Assembly (NCBI GenBank): GCA_016859345.1
Contig: CM029121.1
Location: 2,068,329-2,132,328, forward strand
Direction: 5' to 3'
Origin: Istiophorus platypterus
Lineage: Eukaryota; Chordata; Actinopteri; Istiophoriformes; Istiophoridae
Length of the DNA: 64,000 nt
The translations under genes were made by a program, and so were the position numbers. Positions 24,821 through 37,665 of the stretch are shown one piece after another. Position 1 is the stretch's first letter. Every line of letters starts with the position of its first letter. The notes beneath the pieces are model-generated. The model did no database searches and had not been told where the DNA came from. It saw only the letters and a program-made list of their open reading frames with translations.

Positions 24821-25568
24821 TGATCATCATTATCACTATATTTCCAGTTGTAATGATTTGACTAAATGTTATAGAAGAGGAGGAAAATGCTGTTTAAAAG
24901 ATCTTCAGTTGAGTTTTATCATGAGGATGTTCACAACACTACACAGATGATTCACAGTGGTAATATTCAGTTCTCTACAAAAAAAGCTCTAAGCAGGCTG
25001 GTTCAGATTGGACACTTTTCTGTTACATCTGTCAAGGAAATTTAAGCAAAACTGTACAATATTGTACACAAAAATTTGAGTAGTGACCAGAGAACAAGTG
25101 AGGAACTAATCAGAGCGACCTGATAATTAATGATTCTCCTGAAAAACTTCTGAATCGAGGACTAGATAGCTGATAATGGTGAATTTCAAGGGTCATAACT
25201 GTGAATACACAAACTGACCACTTTCTTCTTTTGTAGTAAATCTGAATCAGCCGCCCAAAACTAGCACAAAACTAGTAATGACTCATTAATTTGTTTTTAC
25301 TGAGGAATTGACTCCCGAGACAGCTGGATTCTCAGAACTTTTGGATCATCCTACTCACACGCATTGTATATTAATATACACATCCATGTCATATACTGCA
25401 CAGTTGCAATAAATGTTAATCTAATTTGTGTGAATATGATGGTCTAATTTGTGTCTTCATTTTTTTTTCTCATTTATGATCAGTGTAAGAACATTTAACC
25501 AAACTAATTTTCCATCAGCGATATCATGTAGGGCCGCAGCCCTCCTATGTATATATAGTGTATAGTTT

Positions 25569-25616
25569 ACACACACACACACACACACGCACACACACAC
25601 ACACACATACACACAC
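25569..25616. repeat. (CA)n microsatellite
   Basis: CA run with one CG interruption. Confidence 0.95.
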
Positions 25617-26619
25617 AGTGATTGAACAGGGATTTGGCTTGCCTGGTCCAAATTTGTTAACCAAGTAAAAGATGACCTGATCTACAAAAGCCAGGTTACT
25701 TTTTACTTTTTTAAATTTCATCTTTTACAGTTTCAACATTACAAAAAACAGAGAGGGCCCAAATAAAGTCTAGGCCTCCTCCATGGTCACTTTGATGAAT
25801 ATCACAGCTTTTGAATAATTTTTGCTAAGAGACTTTCAGTTGTTGTTCGGGGGAGTATTTATATTATTTTGTACTGTATGGTCTATTTGATTCCAAAATA
25901 TATATTACACCAGGGGATTTCACATTTTCATCATGTGTGGACGCCCTTGTGGATAAGGGGGCCTAAGGAGCTACTCATGCCTTGGGCCTTCCCTGTCTTT
26001 TCTTACAATGGACTCACTAGTCTTGTTCTTTTCATTATGTGTAAAGTGGTTTACACAGAAACAATGCAAACATGTGAATAGCACCGAGTGCAGTCAGTGA
26101 AGGTGCAGTTATCTCTGACTAGTGAATCAGGGTAGACAAACACACTCTGTAGTGAACCAGTTGACACACACAGAAACTAACACACACACACACACACACA
26201 CATACTCTATATGGCAGTGAAGTGTTAAGTGATTTCCACAACAAGTGATTATGCTGAGCCACTGAGCAGAGAGTTAGGAAATAAAGCTCGTGTAAACAGT
26301 GTCTTTGTGCCGACCACTCCTGCACATGTTCACAGCCTGGCTGAGTCAGCACAATAGAGCCAGAGCTCAGATTCTGGTTGTAATTGTACTTTGTGTTATT
26401 TATCCAACAAATGATGACAAGAGAGAGAGACATGTATGAAGGTCCTGAAGGAGTAGCAACAAAAATGCCCTGTATTTAGAATTTTCACAAATTCACACAT
26501 TTACACAAACTGTTACCAGACTGAGGCAGAGCTTGTTTAACCTTTTTTTTGCTCTGCTTCTGTTTCGTCTGTCTGCCAGCTCCCGAAAAGATACACACAA
26601 TCAGTGGAACAATCCGCCA

Positions 26620-26990
26620 CTGTTTAAAAGTTGAACATTTTTTCAATTAGAGTCTGTCGCAGAGACTCAATGGATTATTAGATTTCCATCATCAGAGCTA
26701 TAACCTCATTTCTGAGGCTTGGCCAAGACTCTCATCCATGGCAAGATACTGGAGCTTGAATACTGGTTGTCAGATATGTATGAAATTTGCAGATAATGAT
26801 GCTCATCAGCAGTTCCTAAATTGGAATAAAATGGGGCCAGTACTACACCAAACCATCAGCTCACAAAGCAGGCAGCATTTTGCGGTAGGAATCTTGTGCA
26901 AGTGTTATTAATATTTGGCTAATTATTGTATTGGCAATGAAAAACACTAATAGCTACTAATTCATATGGCTGAATTATCAAATAAATTTC
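26620..26990. promoter_or_regulatory. Candidate conserved non-coding element
   Basis: Two motif-rich blocks. The first, about 26640-26740, has ttcaattagagtctgtcgca and tggattattagatttccatc. The second, about 26905-26990, has gtgttattaatatttggcta, attattgtattggcaatgaa and actaatagctactaattcat. No repeat signature and many paired TAAT/ATTA sites. Inferred pax6-domain enhancer. Confidence 0.4.
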
Positions 26991-27169
26991 CCCAAGTTCC
27001 TGCTGAATTGCAGGAATGCTGTGATAGGGTTAGTTTTTTGTTTTCATTTCTTACTAGTCTCATGAAGATTTTCAACCCTCATTGAGGGTTTAAACTTGCA
27101 TGTAAACAGCACACTCTCATGTGCATCCAAATGACAGGATGGGCAGTAAAACTTAATGGATTTTTTTCA

Positions 27170-27745
27170 CAAAAAGTCTATGAAGGTCATATTTGTGTAT
27201 GTGTCACTGCACAGTAGAACAGTGCAGCACCATTCCAGAGTCTGATAAATCTTCCTGAAGGTCTTTTCAGGGGGTTTTGATTTGCCTTTTTAACAATCCT
27301 ACAAGCTGGTCCTGATTTAAGTTTTCTTGGTCTGGAAGACCAACTTGACCTCCACCGTTCCTGTTAACTGCCATTTCATTGTTACATTACAAACTAAGTA
27401 AACTGCCTCTGAAAACACTTTGCTATCTTCTAAAAGCCCTCTCATTGTTTTGTTAGCATCCCTAATTCTAAAGGTAGCATCTTAGAGGAGCCCATGGCTG
27501 CTCAGGAACAAGGTTTGAGGAGTCAAGATTATTTATAAAGCTTTCAAATTTGCACCTTTTCCTTTGTGTGGTGTGCCTTTCCTTTTGTCCAATCTAACAC
27601 AAATAATACACTTGTATGTTGTTAAGAATGTTTCACTTCTAACTTTATGCCTTTTGGAGATCCAGTCAGCTTCTATTCACTTAACTATTCATAGTAACAT
27701 TAATTTTGACCAGGGGTGGGCAAACTTTTTCAATCCACTGTATTT
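27170..27745 (-). pseudogene. Tc1/mariner transposon, 5' half
   Basis: The - strand begins with a terminal repeat at 27712-27733 (its + strand copy is caggggtgggcaaacttttt). It continues through the N-terminal half of a Tc1 transposase gene: the - strand reads atggcagttaacaggaacgg, tggaggtcaagttggtcttc and accttcaggaagatttatca, as in the abundant fish Tc1 families. It breaks off near 27170, so the catalytic half is missing. Another piece of the same family lies at 55090-55285. Confidence 0.75.
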
Positions 27746-28029
27746 ATAGAGTACATACTATGTAAATTAAGACTACGGAAGACAGATAAAGACATGACAT
27801 CTCTGACAGATTCGTCCTGGCTCTGGTCCTGAAGAGATGGAGGAGAAGCTGCTGACAGGTCTGCTGTCCTCCTTTGCCTCACTTCATTATGACAGCACAT
27901 GTAGAAGAAGAGCAACTAATGACAGAACATTTGCTCTCTGTCATCAGGTCACGTCTGAAAAGCTGCTCCTGTCAAAGCTTTTATATTGTTTGAATGTCAG
28001 AGGAGAAATCTCTCTGCTCTGCCTGAAGT

Positions 28030-28145
28030 GAGGCCTCCAGCTGTCCACACAGCTGCTCAACATGTCATGATGGATTTCTTCTTCCCCCTCTTTTAACACT
28101 GCACAGCCCTCAGCATGGAAATTAATTTACATATGAGAGGACTAT
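28030..28145. promoter_or_regulatory. Candidate conserved non-coding element
   Basis: Block with cagctgctcaacatgtcatg, atggatttcttcttccccct and atggaaattaatttacatat. It combines an E-box, TAATTT and an octamer-like core, and is unique in this window. Composition-based. Confidence 0.33.
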
Positions 28146-28194
28146 ACTGGTTTTTGGTATGTTTTAGTCAGTGTCAGTTGTGAAAACTACAACA

Positions 28195-28211
28195 TCTCTC
28201 TCTCTCTCTCT

Positions 28212-28249
<38 letters not shown>
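28195..28249. repeat. (CT)n-(AT)n compound microsatellite
   Basis: CT run followed directly by an AT run. Confidence 0.95.
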
Positions 28250-28251
<2 letters not shown>

Positions 28252-29087
28252 AATATCACCAGGCTCATGATCTTTTAAGTTACTCTTTCAGTATGGAGCT
28301 GCAATAGCAGAAACTAGCAGAAAATTTGGCACTTGCTCGGCAGAGGGGTAGTTTGCTATTGAAACTTTAATAAATGAACATTGTGATCATAGGCTCAGTC
28401 TCCCCCAGTCATTACTAGCGAATCCCCTAATAAAATTTCTTAAAAATTTTACAATTGAAATAATACAGAATTGTAGAATTAGGCAGGAAGCAGTCACAAT
28501 AAACCAAATAAGCAGGGCAGATCAACCTCTCTCTTTGATTTACTAGGAGACATTTTGATGTCAGGTGTCAGAATAACAGCTCTGTTGGTCAGAGCTGAAG
28601 TTTTTGTTAACAAGTTGGGCACTTGGACACATCTTGCCTAATGTTAGATGTGAAAAAAGAGCATCTCTTTATGTTCCAAGTGTGCAAACTTTATGGAAGA
28701 TAAAAATGATACTCTAAAATAGAACATTGGGGCAAAACAATTACTTGTGGACCAATTGTAACAATAAATTCTAAACATGTAGGAATCTCATGTTTTTTCA
28801 AAGGAAGGATTTGTTCCTCAGACCATTATTCTGAGACCCCTTATGTAAAGCTTAATACCTGCTATTCATTCTGTCAGTTGATCTTTGAGAGAGACTAGTG
28901 GTGTGAAGGTTTTTCAGCCTTTTATTTTTTTTTACTCTATTGCCCTGAACTGCATGAGGTAAAAATGATGATCTGACACTAGAATAAACACCTCAATAGG
29001 TTGTGCATAAGAAATTATAATTAAATTATATTTGTGTTTTGCAGTGCTCTTAAGAAAATGGAACAAGTGGTTGTACATACAGTGGGA

Positions 29088-29124
29088 TCCAAAAGTCTGA
29101 GACAGCTTGTCTCAGACTTTTGGA
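29088..29124. repeat. Fold-back of a Tc1-like terminal sequence
   Basis: Perfect 17-bp inverted repeat (tccaaaagtctgagaca and its complement) with a 3-bp spacer. The arm is the 'cagtgggatccaaaagtctgagac' end known from fish Tc1-like transposons, and no transposase follows. Confidence 0.7.
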
Positions 29125-29194
29125 CTTGTTTTTGTTTTTTTTTACAATTAGTATTTGTCCTTAACACACTTATACTCCATAATTGAGAATAAAA

Positions 29195-29480
29195 GTTTTC
29201 TCTGAACCTGCTGGCCTTATCTGTGCAGCCTGTATGGCTCTCCCAGATAATACAGAGACAATAGTGTGGCGGGAGGTGAGGGTAGAGTGCTGGGCAGGGC
29301 AGGGGGGCAAGGGGGCAGGGGGGGCAGGTAGTGAGGGGCAGATTTTGCAGAGAGGACAGGGCAGGGAGTGGGGGTCCAGGGCCTATTTGGGGCCTCTGAG
29401 CCAACACAGATTACTCACGCTTAACCTGACCGAAGCAGCTTAGCACTGGCCAGGACACACTGCTCTCTATTCTATTCTGC
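29195..29480. promoter_or_regulatory. Candidate regulatory island: G-quadruplex-prone tract plus Pax6-like site
   Basis: A G-rich tract at 29292-29325 has four or more runs of three or more G. About 85 bp on, ttactcacgcttaacctgac (29411-29430) shares the core TCACGCTT with the Pax6 paired-domain consensus. The surrounding sequence (tctcccagataatacagaga, agtgtggcgggagg) is non-repetitive. Binding is inference. Confidence 0.35.
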
Positions 29481-32400
29481 TCTATTCAGCGGCAGCCCTC
29501 CCTCTGGACACCACCAATCCAAAACCTTTTCTCTTTTTTTTCACCTAAGGATTACAGTGTTAACTTTCCCTTTAGTCCAACCCACAGGCGAAAATTTCCA
29601 CTTAAACTCATAATCTAGTGATTTATGGATAAATTTCCATGAAATGTACTGCTTACATCCATGATCTTGGGCAGATTAACTTTTTAAAAAAAAAATTTGT
29701 CCCTATGACTACTTCCCTAGAGCCCCTCTCATGACAAACTTGACATTTTTAACCTCATAAAGACTCAAAGCAAATTTGATTGAGACATTGTGATCCAAAA
29801 CACCTGGAATGAGGCACCAACAGCCAGGGGAGGGCGAGGTCCCAGGACCGCCGATTGGTCCAGCACAGAGAGCCTGAGCGAAAAGACAGGACAGGGAGGA
29901 GCATGCTGTGGTAATCTTGTCAGCGGGACATAGACTGTACTGTAGGTACTAGGTTCAATAGATTCAGAGAAACTGATTTGAATTAAACTCACTGTAAAGT
30001 CACTAAACTTACCAAGACATGCTCAATGTCCATATAGGAATATAAAGTATTTCTTAATATTTCAATACTTCTTGTTAGTGTTTCCAGACTTCAGTTACTT
30101 TAGGGTTTCCATGCAGTGCATGTTCTACTGCCTTCATGAATGAGAAATATGAAAGGCTCATTAAAAGCACAACATGTTTTATTATTGTGGTAATTGTTAT
30201 TTTGTATGCACAATGAAGTGAAATTAATTGAATAACTCACTTAAAAAGAAATACAACAATTTAATTTAATTGCTACAGATATTCTATTTAATTTAATTCA
30301 TTTAAGTTTTGATTTGATTTGATTTGATGTGAGACTTCAGATGTGAACTAGAATCTGAAACATAAATCTCTGGTAAACTGCGATCAAGTTCATGATCTTA
30401 GAGACTGAGATGGCTGGCATCAATAATTAGCCTCAGTTTTTCAGTCCTGTTACCATGAGATACAAACTACAATGTGTCTGTCTACCACACAGCTATGAAA
30501 CTAGAGGCTTATACTGTTTGTCTCTCTTGCTCTGTTCTCCCTATAATTAGTGCAATATTACATTGTCATTTTTATAAATCTCCTACAAATTTAGAGAAAA
30601 GTGCCTTTATAGAAAACCATAAGAAAACCAAAAGTCAAAGAGAAGTCAGATTATTAACTTAACCCTACAATTTACAAAAAATTTGATCCATTGTGTTATG
30701 GATGAGACAAACAAAAAAATATTTGAGTTGTAATTATAAATGTAACATGGCTTATCAGAGAATCTACAAAGAAATAAAAGATGATTTGATAAGCATACTA
30801 TATTAACCAATAGTTTAGTAACTATTAGAGAAACATTTCATTTTTTTTTTTTATCTAAGGCATTAGGAAAATAATACTGTTAGTGTTACTCAGAGATTTT
30901 CACTTTTTCTCAAGAGTCATTTATATTTGTTTGAAGGTAAATATCAGCAGTGCATTTTGTGAAGCTAAGTGTCAAATAATTTGATTGGCTGATCCAACCC
31001 CTGTCAGGAGAAACAGGGTAGAAAACATGACTAAGAGTCTACAGCCATGCAAGCACCTCTGCGAGGTTGTACTTCACAGAGACACTACATGCTAAAATCA
31101 GCATGCTAACATGCTCTAAGTGACAATGTTAATATTCTGATTCTAAGCAGTAATAATGTTTAAGCATGGTCACTATCCTAGTTTGGCACATTAGCTTGCT
31201 AACATTTACTAATAAGCCTCAAACCGAGTAAAACTTTTGCAGGTGTTTGGTCATTAACAAAAGTATTAGATGAATTAGATTTTGACCCAATGATAGCTCT
31301 CCATTCAAACTTAAGGCTACAGTATGTAACTTTTTCCTCATTTTTATTTTTTTTTTAATCTAAAATAGGCTCCAAAACATATCTCATTGTGAAGAAATGC
31401 TGTCACAGCCCTCTGATTCAGACTCATTGAGCAGCCTGGCAGCAGTGCAGAGATTTTCCCTTCTAAAGTCTCTGGACGAGCCTCGCCCCGCTAACCGAGG
31501 AAGGTCGCCGTCGGGGGTGGGAGCTCACGGCTGTCAAGCAATACGTGAAATCGCTTCTGGTCTATGGCCCCTCTCACACTGCTGCTAGTAGTTGCTGCTG
31601 GAAGACATGGCTACGGCTGGCTCACAGGCTAGTAGGCTACTGATTCCTGTGTTAGCTGTGTTTGCATCAAGATATTACAAGTCAAGAAAGTCTGTACCAA
31701 ATGTACATCTGAACCTATTTTCATGGCGTTCCATCTAATAGGTTTAAATTAATTTCAGTCTGGACCTAAGCAATGGACAAACAGATCAAAATTGCCATTC
31801 AAAAAATTATTCTGATAACTGTCTAAAAAACTGGTCTTGCCACCACGCCACTGTAATAAAAACACCTCTCTTTATAAAAAAACAAAATTCAACAACACCA
31901 GATACTGCATACTTCAAAATGATTAAACAGTTGAATCAACACTTCTTTAACACAATATCAACAAGAACTGAACATTATAACCTTTATAAAGGTAGGGTTT
32001 ATTGCAGGACTTCTGTATTAAACTGAATTAGTTTTAACTAGGTGTACCTAATAAACTGATAACTGGTTGTGTACTGATAGACTACAAGGTTATTGTGGAT
32101 TGACTGAATTTAGTGTGGTGGACTAAATAAAACAATCTCATATTTGTTCTCATGAAATTTAAGGAAATTGCTGGACATTCATCGTTTAATCTCATTGAGG
32201 CAGTTTATAAGGTTACCTAAACTGCTGGTACCGGCTACTGCTATAAATACACATATAGCTGAGTATTATATTTGTAAAATTAAAAATAGATTTTATATTT
32301 ACAAATAATGTCCCCCAGAGGTGGCGTGTATACTGAAAATAATAATGGAGCTAAACCTGAGCCTCATAATGCATGGCCATAGTTGAATGATTTGAACCAA

Positions 32401-32600
32401 CACATGGTAGAATCAGAGATATGGATTCACTTCTCAAGGTGACTGAGCAAGATGATATAGTGAGCTACATTACATTTAGCACTAAGGTCCAAGTCATTAA
32501 ACTTCTTGTGGGAGAGAGTCAGAGTCAGAGAGTTAAGAGAGTCATTGGGTTCACATGTTCAAATGTGAGTCATTAGGGTTACGAGTCATTTTATGAACAG
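29481..32600. other. Intergenic stretch without genes
   Basis: AT-rich. Around 31080-31330 it resembles a dispersed fish repeat ('agcatgctaacatgct ... ttgcaggtgtttggtcat'). Around 31310-31720 lies another probable interspersed repeat beginning ctacagtatgtaactttt. No exon recognised. Confidence 0.5.
31080..31330 (+). repeat. Dispersed teleost repeat fragment
   Basis: Matches from memory the motif order 'catgctaacatgct', 'cattagcttgctaacat' and 'tttgcaggtgtttggtcatt' seen in a common fish interspersed repeat. A related fragment may be at 63560-63700. Confidence 0.4.
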
Positions 32601-32639
32601 CTGTTAAGCTGGCCAGGGAGGGATCTTAAGACTGTATTA

Positions 32640-32905
32640 TAACTGGCTGATAAGTAATGTCATAGACTCCCTCTTCTGTTTAGTGACGGTCGTTCCAGTT
32701 CGATGTAGATGGCCTCTTTCATTCCTCTTTCAAAGCATCTGTCTTCTCTGGCCAACATGTGTACACCGCTGTCTTCAAAGGCACGTCCCTTTGACCTGCT
32801 CATGTAGGTGGAGTGCTGAGTACTGACCTGAGGAGTTTGCCCCCCAGTGTTGTCACCGCGTTTCCTTGACTTTTTCTGGCCAAAGCTGTGGTGTGGACAC
32901 TGCCA
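32640..32905 (-). pseudogene. Penelope-like element C-terminal fragment (GIY-YIG type)
   Basis: On the - strand: AFEDSGVHMLAREDRCFERG then MKEAIYIELERPSLN. This matches the 'REDRWFERGVKEAIYVKLExPSLN' end that I associate with Penelope-like retroelements in fish, where an endonuclease domain follows the RT. Only about 80 residues remain, interrupted upstream. Confidence 0.5.
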
Positions 32906-35130
32906 GCAAGTAGATGGCTTTAAAAATATAATGATCTAGTCCCTATCTAAAAGCAGAAACTGTCATAGCACCATTCAAACTCCAGGCAACTTTAGACATA
33001 AATTGCAACTCAAACCTTACTGACTGCAGAACATACCAGACACATAACAGTGCACATACAAAATTGATGGCAACCAAAACAAGAAACAGGACACTTAACT
33101 AAATTTCTCATTTCCCACTGGCTACTAGAGCCTGTGGGCCGAACAGTGACAATTCCATCACCAAAGTTTGTGGTTGCACCAATTCCCTTACATTGAACAT
33201 GTTTTGGACATATTTTCCAAGAGAAATGACAAGACAAATATAATAGGTAAGACATTATGTTCATGTAGGGTTCCTCCTCACCCCCCTGATAGACAGCTCT
33301 AACCTAATTTCCTTCACTTTATTCCTTCCACTGAACAACACACAACAGGTCATAACAAAGACAAAGCACTGTTATGAGTTGTTGAGAGAAAAACAAAGTT
33401 GGCCTTGAGAAAGCCTGACACTTTTGATACTGCCCTGTCCTTGATGAGACAGTCAGGCTCATCGAGTACAGTTATTAAAGCACCTAGTATGTAGCTTTGC
33501 GGTGGGGGGTGGGGGCATCTAGGGCTTTATATTGTAACGTTCTGAAACTGGTGCACCTGTGGTATAGATACACCTTTCTGTACAATGTTTCTTTTTCATT
33601 TCTTTTTCATTTCTTAAAACTTATAAATGATATTCTGCAGTGCTGAGTGTACTGAGCATCTCCGGCCCAAGAAAATATCTTATATCTTAAAGTATGACAG
33701 AGATTGGAGTAATAGCATGAAATGGATACCATTTCAGAAAAAGCATTTTTACATGCAGGTCTGAAGGGATGGTTAAGTCAGATTACAAAAACATTCTCTC
33801 TTACTTTTAAAGGTTTCTATCAATATGGATAGTTACAGTTTTATTTTTGGGATATTTGTGTGAGGTGAGTGGAATTTCGGTTGTGGTGCTCACAACACAA
33901 CAGTAATCTCTCTTTCTACAAACTCTATACACGACAATGTTTCCATTAGAGCTAGTTTCTACTGAATACATAGCTTGAGATATCCTGACCTTGGGCACTG
34001 GAGTGGATCAAACTCAAAAAACACTAGACCCTCGATTTCTCAGAGCCATACATGATAGTGTCCTTTCCTTTGATCCTGGCTGTCTAATAAACACCCACAC
34101 CTTTCAAATTCCATACACAGGACATCAGTATGATGGGTTATATTCTCAGACTTTATAAAGCTCATCCAAAGCCACATAAAACCAAACTCTTACAGCAGTG
34201 AAGCCATATAAGGACAATTTACAATAACTCTGATATATGTTAAAAAGCTAGAAAAAAGGACTCTCACATACACAGTCACAGTGGTTGAGTGGTCCACTGA
34301 TTGTTTTCTGGTCATTCATCAAGCTAAGGAGCTAAAAAAAAAAAGAAAAAAAAAAAAACTACTAAAGCTAATAATAAGCTAACAACATGCTAATGAGTTG
34401 ATAAGGTCTGTGTGTCTCTAAGGCCCTGTCTGTTACAGCCAATTAGTTAGCGCCCAATGGGACATCACTTCTTATTAACAGGGTGGCTGCTGGGTGGCAC
34501 AGTGTCAGAACCCCCACTGCACCCCTCAGTTGGTCACACTGAGTGAGCTGGAGGTTGGTTGTTTCACCAGCTTGAAATGAACTTGAAATGAGTTATGTTA
34601 CAAGGAAGCCTCACAACTCTGCAGGCTGCACAATGCCACCACAATTATTGCAGACATTTTCACTAGTTTGTTCTCATTAAATCTTTGATTAAAGCAATTT
34701 AATAACAGCAATTTAGTTATATAGGTTTAGCAATGATGATAAAGGCAATGGATTAAGGATTAAGATGCTTACAAAGGCAGAAAAATTACATATGACAACA
34801 AATAAAACTAAAAGTAAATTTGTTTTTAATAATATTCTATAAAAAAAGAACAAAACATGGTTCACATTGATAGATTAAGATGTTGTAGTAGTGTCTAAAT
34901 AGTTTAATAAAGACTTAACAATGAATTTGAAATAAAAACATCAAGATGTGATAACAGTATTAAACCAAAACCCCCTTTTCACAAAATGGCTGACAAATTA
35001 CCTAAAAAATGCAGAACTTGTTGTCTTTTCCCAAAATATTAGATACACTACAAGAAAAACAAGTTTCAGTCTTACTTATGTCACACAAAAATGTTTAACA
35101 CACTTCTACCACTTACACTCCATAGCAGAC
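32906..35130. other. Intergenic stretch without genes
   Basis: No coding signal. Contains an A-rich run (34336-34362). At 34920-34960 it has a stray copy of Tc1 sub-terminal sequence (aatgaatttgaaataaaaac, atcaagatgtgat) like that at 35207-35245. Confidence 0.5.
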
Positions 35131-35139
35131 TCAGATATA

Positions 35140-36110
35140 CAGTTAGGTCCATAAATATTTGGATGGTCACACAATTTTTGTGATTTTGCCCCTGTACACT
35201 AACATAATGAATTTGAAATATAACCATCAAGATGTGATTAAAGAAAATCTAGGCTTTCAGCGTTGATTCAGGGGTTTCAGCAAAAATATCACATTAACCA
35301 TTAGGAATTGCAGCTATTTAATAGATATTCCCTCAATTTCAGAGGCTCAAAAGTAACAGAACAATTGACTGAGTTTCTCCACTCATTCTTTTCTTGACAA
35401 GTTAAGTAGTTTAAAAATTAGGAGTTGATTCCAAATGTTAATTTTGAATTTTGTAGCTGTTTATGGGAACTTTTAATATGTGTTCCAAAGAGGTGTTAGT
35501 GCAAATTAAGGAGGCTGAAAAAACAAAACAGTCCTATCAGACAGATGGCAGAAACTTTAGGAGTGGCTAAATCAACCCTTCGGTAGGCCTGGAAGAGAAT
35601 GGAAGATGAAGCAGCAAGATTAATCCTGAATGTATAGGGCCCTTTACTATCTGCTCAGATCCAGCCAAACTGATAGGACGGTGCTTCATAGTGCAGATGG
35701 ATAATGACCCAAATATATATGGATAATGACAAAGAGCTTCCAAATATTCTTCAATGGCCGAGTCAGTCACCATACTTCAACCCAACTGAGGATCCTTTAC
35801 TGAAGACAAAACTGAGGGCAGAAAGATTCACAAACCATCAGCAGCTGAAGGCAGCTGCAGTAAAGACCTGGAAAAGCATCTCAAGGGGGGAAACTCAGCA
35901 TTTAGTGACATCCATGGGTTCCTGACTTCAGGCAGTGATTGATGGCAAAGGCTTTTCATCCAAGTATTAAAATAATCCTTATATTTATAATTATGTTGGT
36001 TTGTCCAATTCCTTTTGAACCTCTGAAAATTGAGAAAGATGCATAAAAATGGCTGTAATTTAATATTCTTTTTAAGGCTACATATTTTGTTTTTAACAGG
36101 GGTCTCATTT
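35140..36110 (+). pseudogene. Tc1/mariner transposon copy with decayed transposase
   Basis: Starts at a TA (35138-35139) with CAGTTAGGTCCATAAATATT, a known fish Tc1 terminal repeat. Transposase traces on + : SPIRQMAETLGVAKSTL (HTH end, about 35525-35580), GRCFIVQMDND (35670-35710), LQWPSQSPYFNPTEDPL (second catalytic region, 35745-35805) and QQLKAAAVKTWKSIS to the end near 35925. Frameshifts and a central deletion make it inactive. A clear 3' terminal repeat was not found. Confidence 0.8.
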
Positions 36111-37215
36111 GTGGTTAGTGGTTTGTTTGTTTTTTGTTTCATTGCATTTTGACGGTCAAATCCTTGTACTGCCGGTAGACATTAGTAAAACATTAGTAAA
36201 TTATCACAGTCTTTCTGTTAGAGTGTCGTCTGGGTCTGTCATTCAATTATATTTAAGTGGCAAGATTTCTCTGGTTATGAGTAGATTAGAAACGTAACTC
36301 AAGAAACGTAAACTGTCATGGCAGTTACCTTGTTAACAAAACAAATCCAAATGCCCCATCAGCCTGGTCTCAAGTCAGTTTACAGCATCTCAGACATCTT
36401 GTAGAGCCATGGGGGTTATAAAGGTATTAGTAAGTTGACCTTCACCAACTACGTTCAATGATCTCTTCACCAAACCATCAACCTGTCTCTTAGACAAGGC
36501 TGCTTAAGGAAATTTTGAATCTAGTTAGTACTTCTTTATTAGATATAATCAATCTGTCTTAATTATCAGGTTATGTACTGCGGTCCTATAAAACAGCTGT
36601 AGTTAAACCTCTTCTTAAAAAACTTACTCTTGGTCCAGATGTTTTAGCCAACTATAGACCAATATCCAACCCTCCCTTTCTCTCTGAGATCCTTGATAAA
36701 GCTGTTGTCAATCAGTTGTGTGACTTTCTACATGATAAGAGTAATTTATTTGAGGATTTTTAGTCAGGATCTAGGGTGCATCATAACATAGAGACAACAA
36801 AGGTGAAAGTTACAAATTATCTTCTAACTGCATCGAACAAAGAACTTCTCTCTGTACATGTCTTATAAGATGTTAGTGCTGCATTTGATACCACTGACTC
36901 ACATCCAATCACAAAGACTGGAACATTTAATCGGCATTAAAGGCAGTGAATTAAGCTGGTTTAAGTCCTATTTATCAGATCGATTTCAGTTTGTGTATAT
37001 TATCAATAAATCCTCCAAATACCCCAAAGTAAGTCACAGAGTTTCATGAGGTTCTGTACTTGGACCAGTTCTATTGACCTTATATGTGCTTCCCTATGGC
37101 AATATCAGGAAACCCACCATCGTTATGCAGATGATACCCTATTGTACTCATCAGCGTAGTCTGATGAAACCAATCAGTTACCTAAACTTCAAACCTGTCT
37201 TAAAGACATAAAGAA

Positions 37216-37277
37216 GTATGTCATCTATATTAGAAAGTTGCTGGTCATCCAACAACTTTCTAATATAGATGACATAC
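37216..37277. repeat. Fold-back inverted repeat in LINE remnant
   Basis: Perfect 25-bp arms (37216-37240 and 37253-37277) around a 12-bp spacer. The left arm corresponds to the LINE frame after DIK; the right arm is its exact reverse complement and has no counterpart in intact elements. Confidence 0.95.
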
Positions 37278-37454
37278 TTACTCTAGATGGTATTGCCCTG
37301 GCCTCCAGCACCACCATTTGGAATCTTGGAGTCCTCAGTGATCAGGATATGTCCTTTAACTGCCAGATAAAACTGCTCAAAATCCCCTGCCTTAATTATT
37401 TTTATTAGTCTTATTGTTAATACTTTTATTATTAGTCCTATTACTAGTCCTATT

Positions 37455-37524
37455 CACCACCATTATTATTATTATTATAATTGTTATTGTTTTTGTTGTT
37501 GTTGTTAATAATAACAATAATAAC

Positions 37525-37556
<32 letters not shown>

Positions 37557-37587
37557 TAACAATAATGATAATAACAATAATAACAAC

Positions 37588-37649
<62 letters not shown>

Positions 37650-37665
37650 TAATAATAATAATAAT
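37455..37665. repeat. (ATT/ACA)n trinucleotide microsatellite inside the LINE tail
   Basis: About 200 bp of TTA/AAT/AAC units. The poly-Asn, poly-Ile and poly-Leu open frames on both strands are artefacts of it. Confidence 0.97.

Larger units (their letters stand above)
23111..27165. other. Intergenic stretch without genes
   Basis: Holds CA microsatellites (24766-24819, 25569-25616, 26178-26202) and a candidate regulatory island (26620-26990). Nothing else recognised. Confidence 0.6.
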
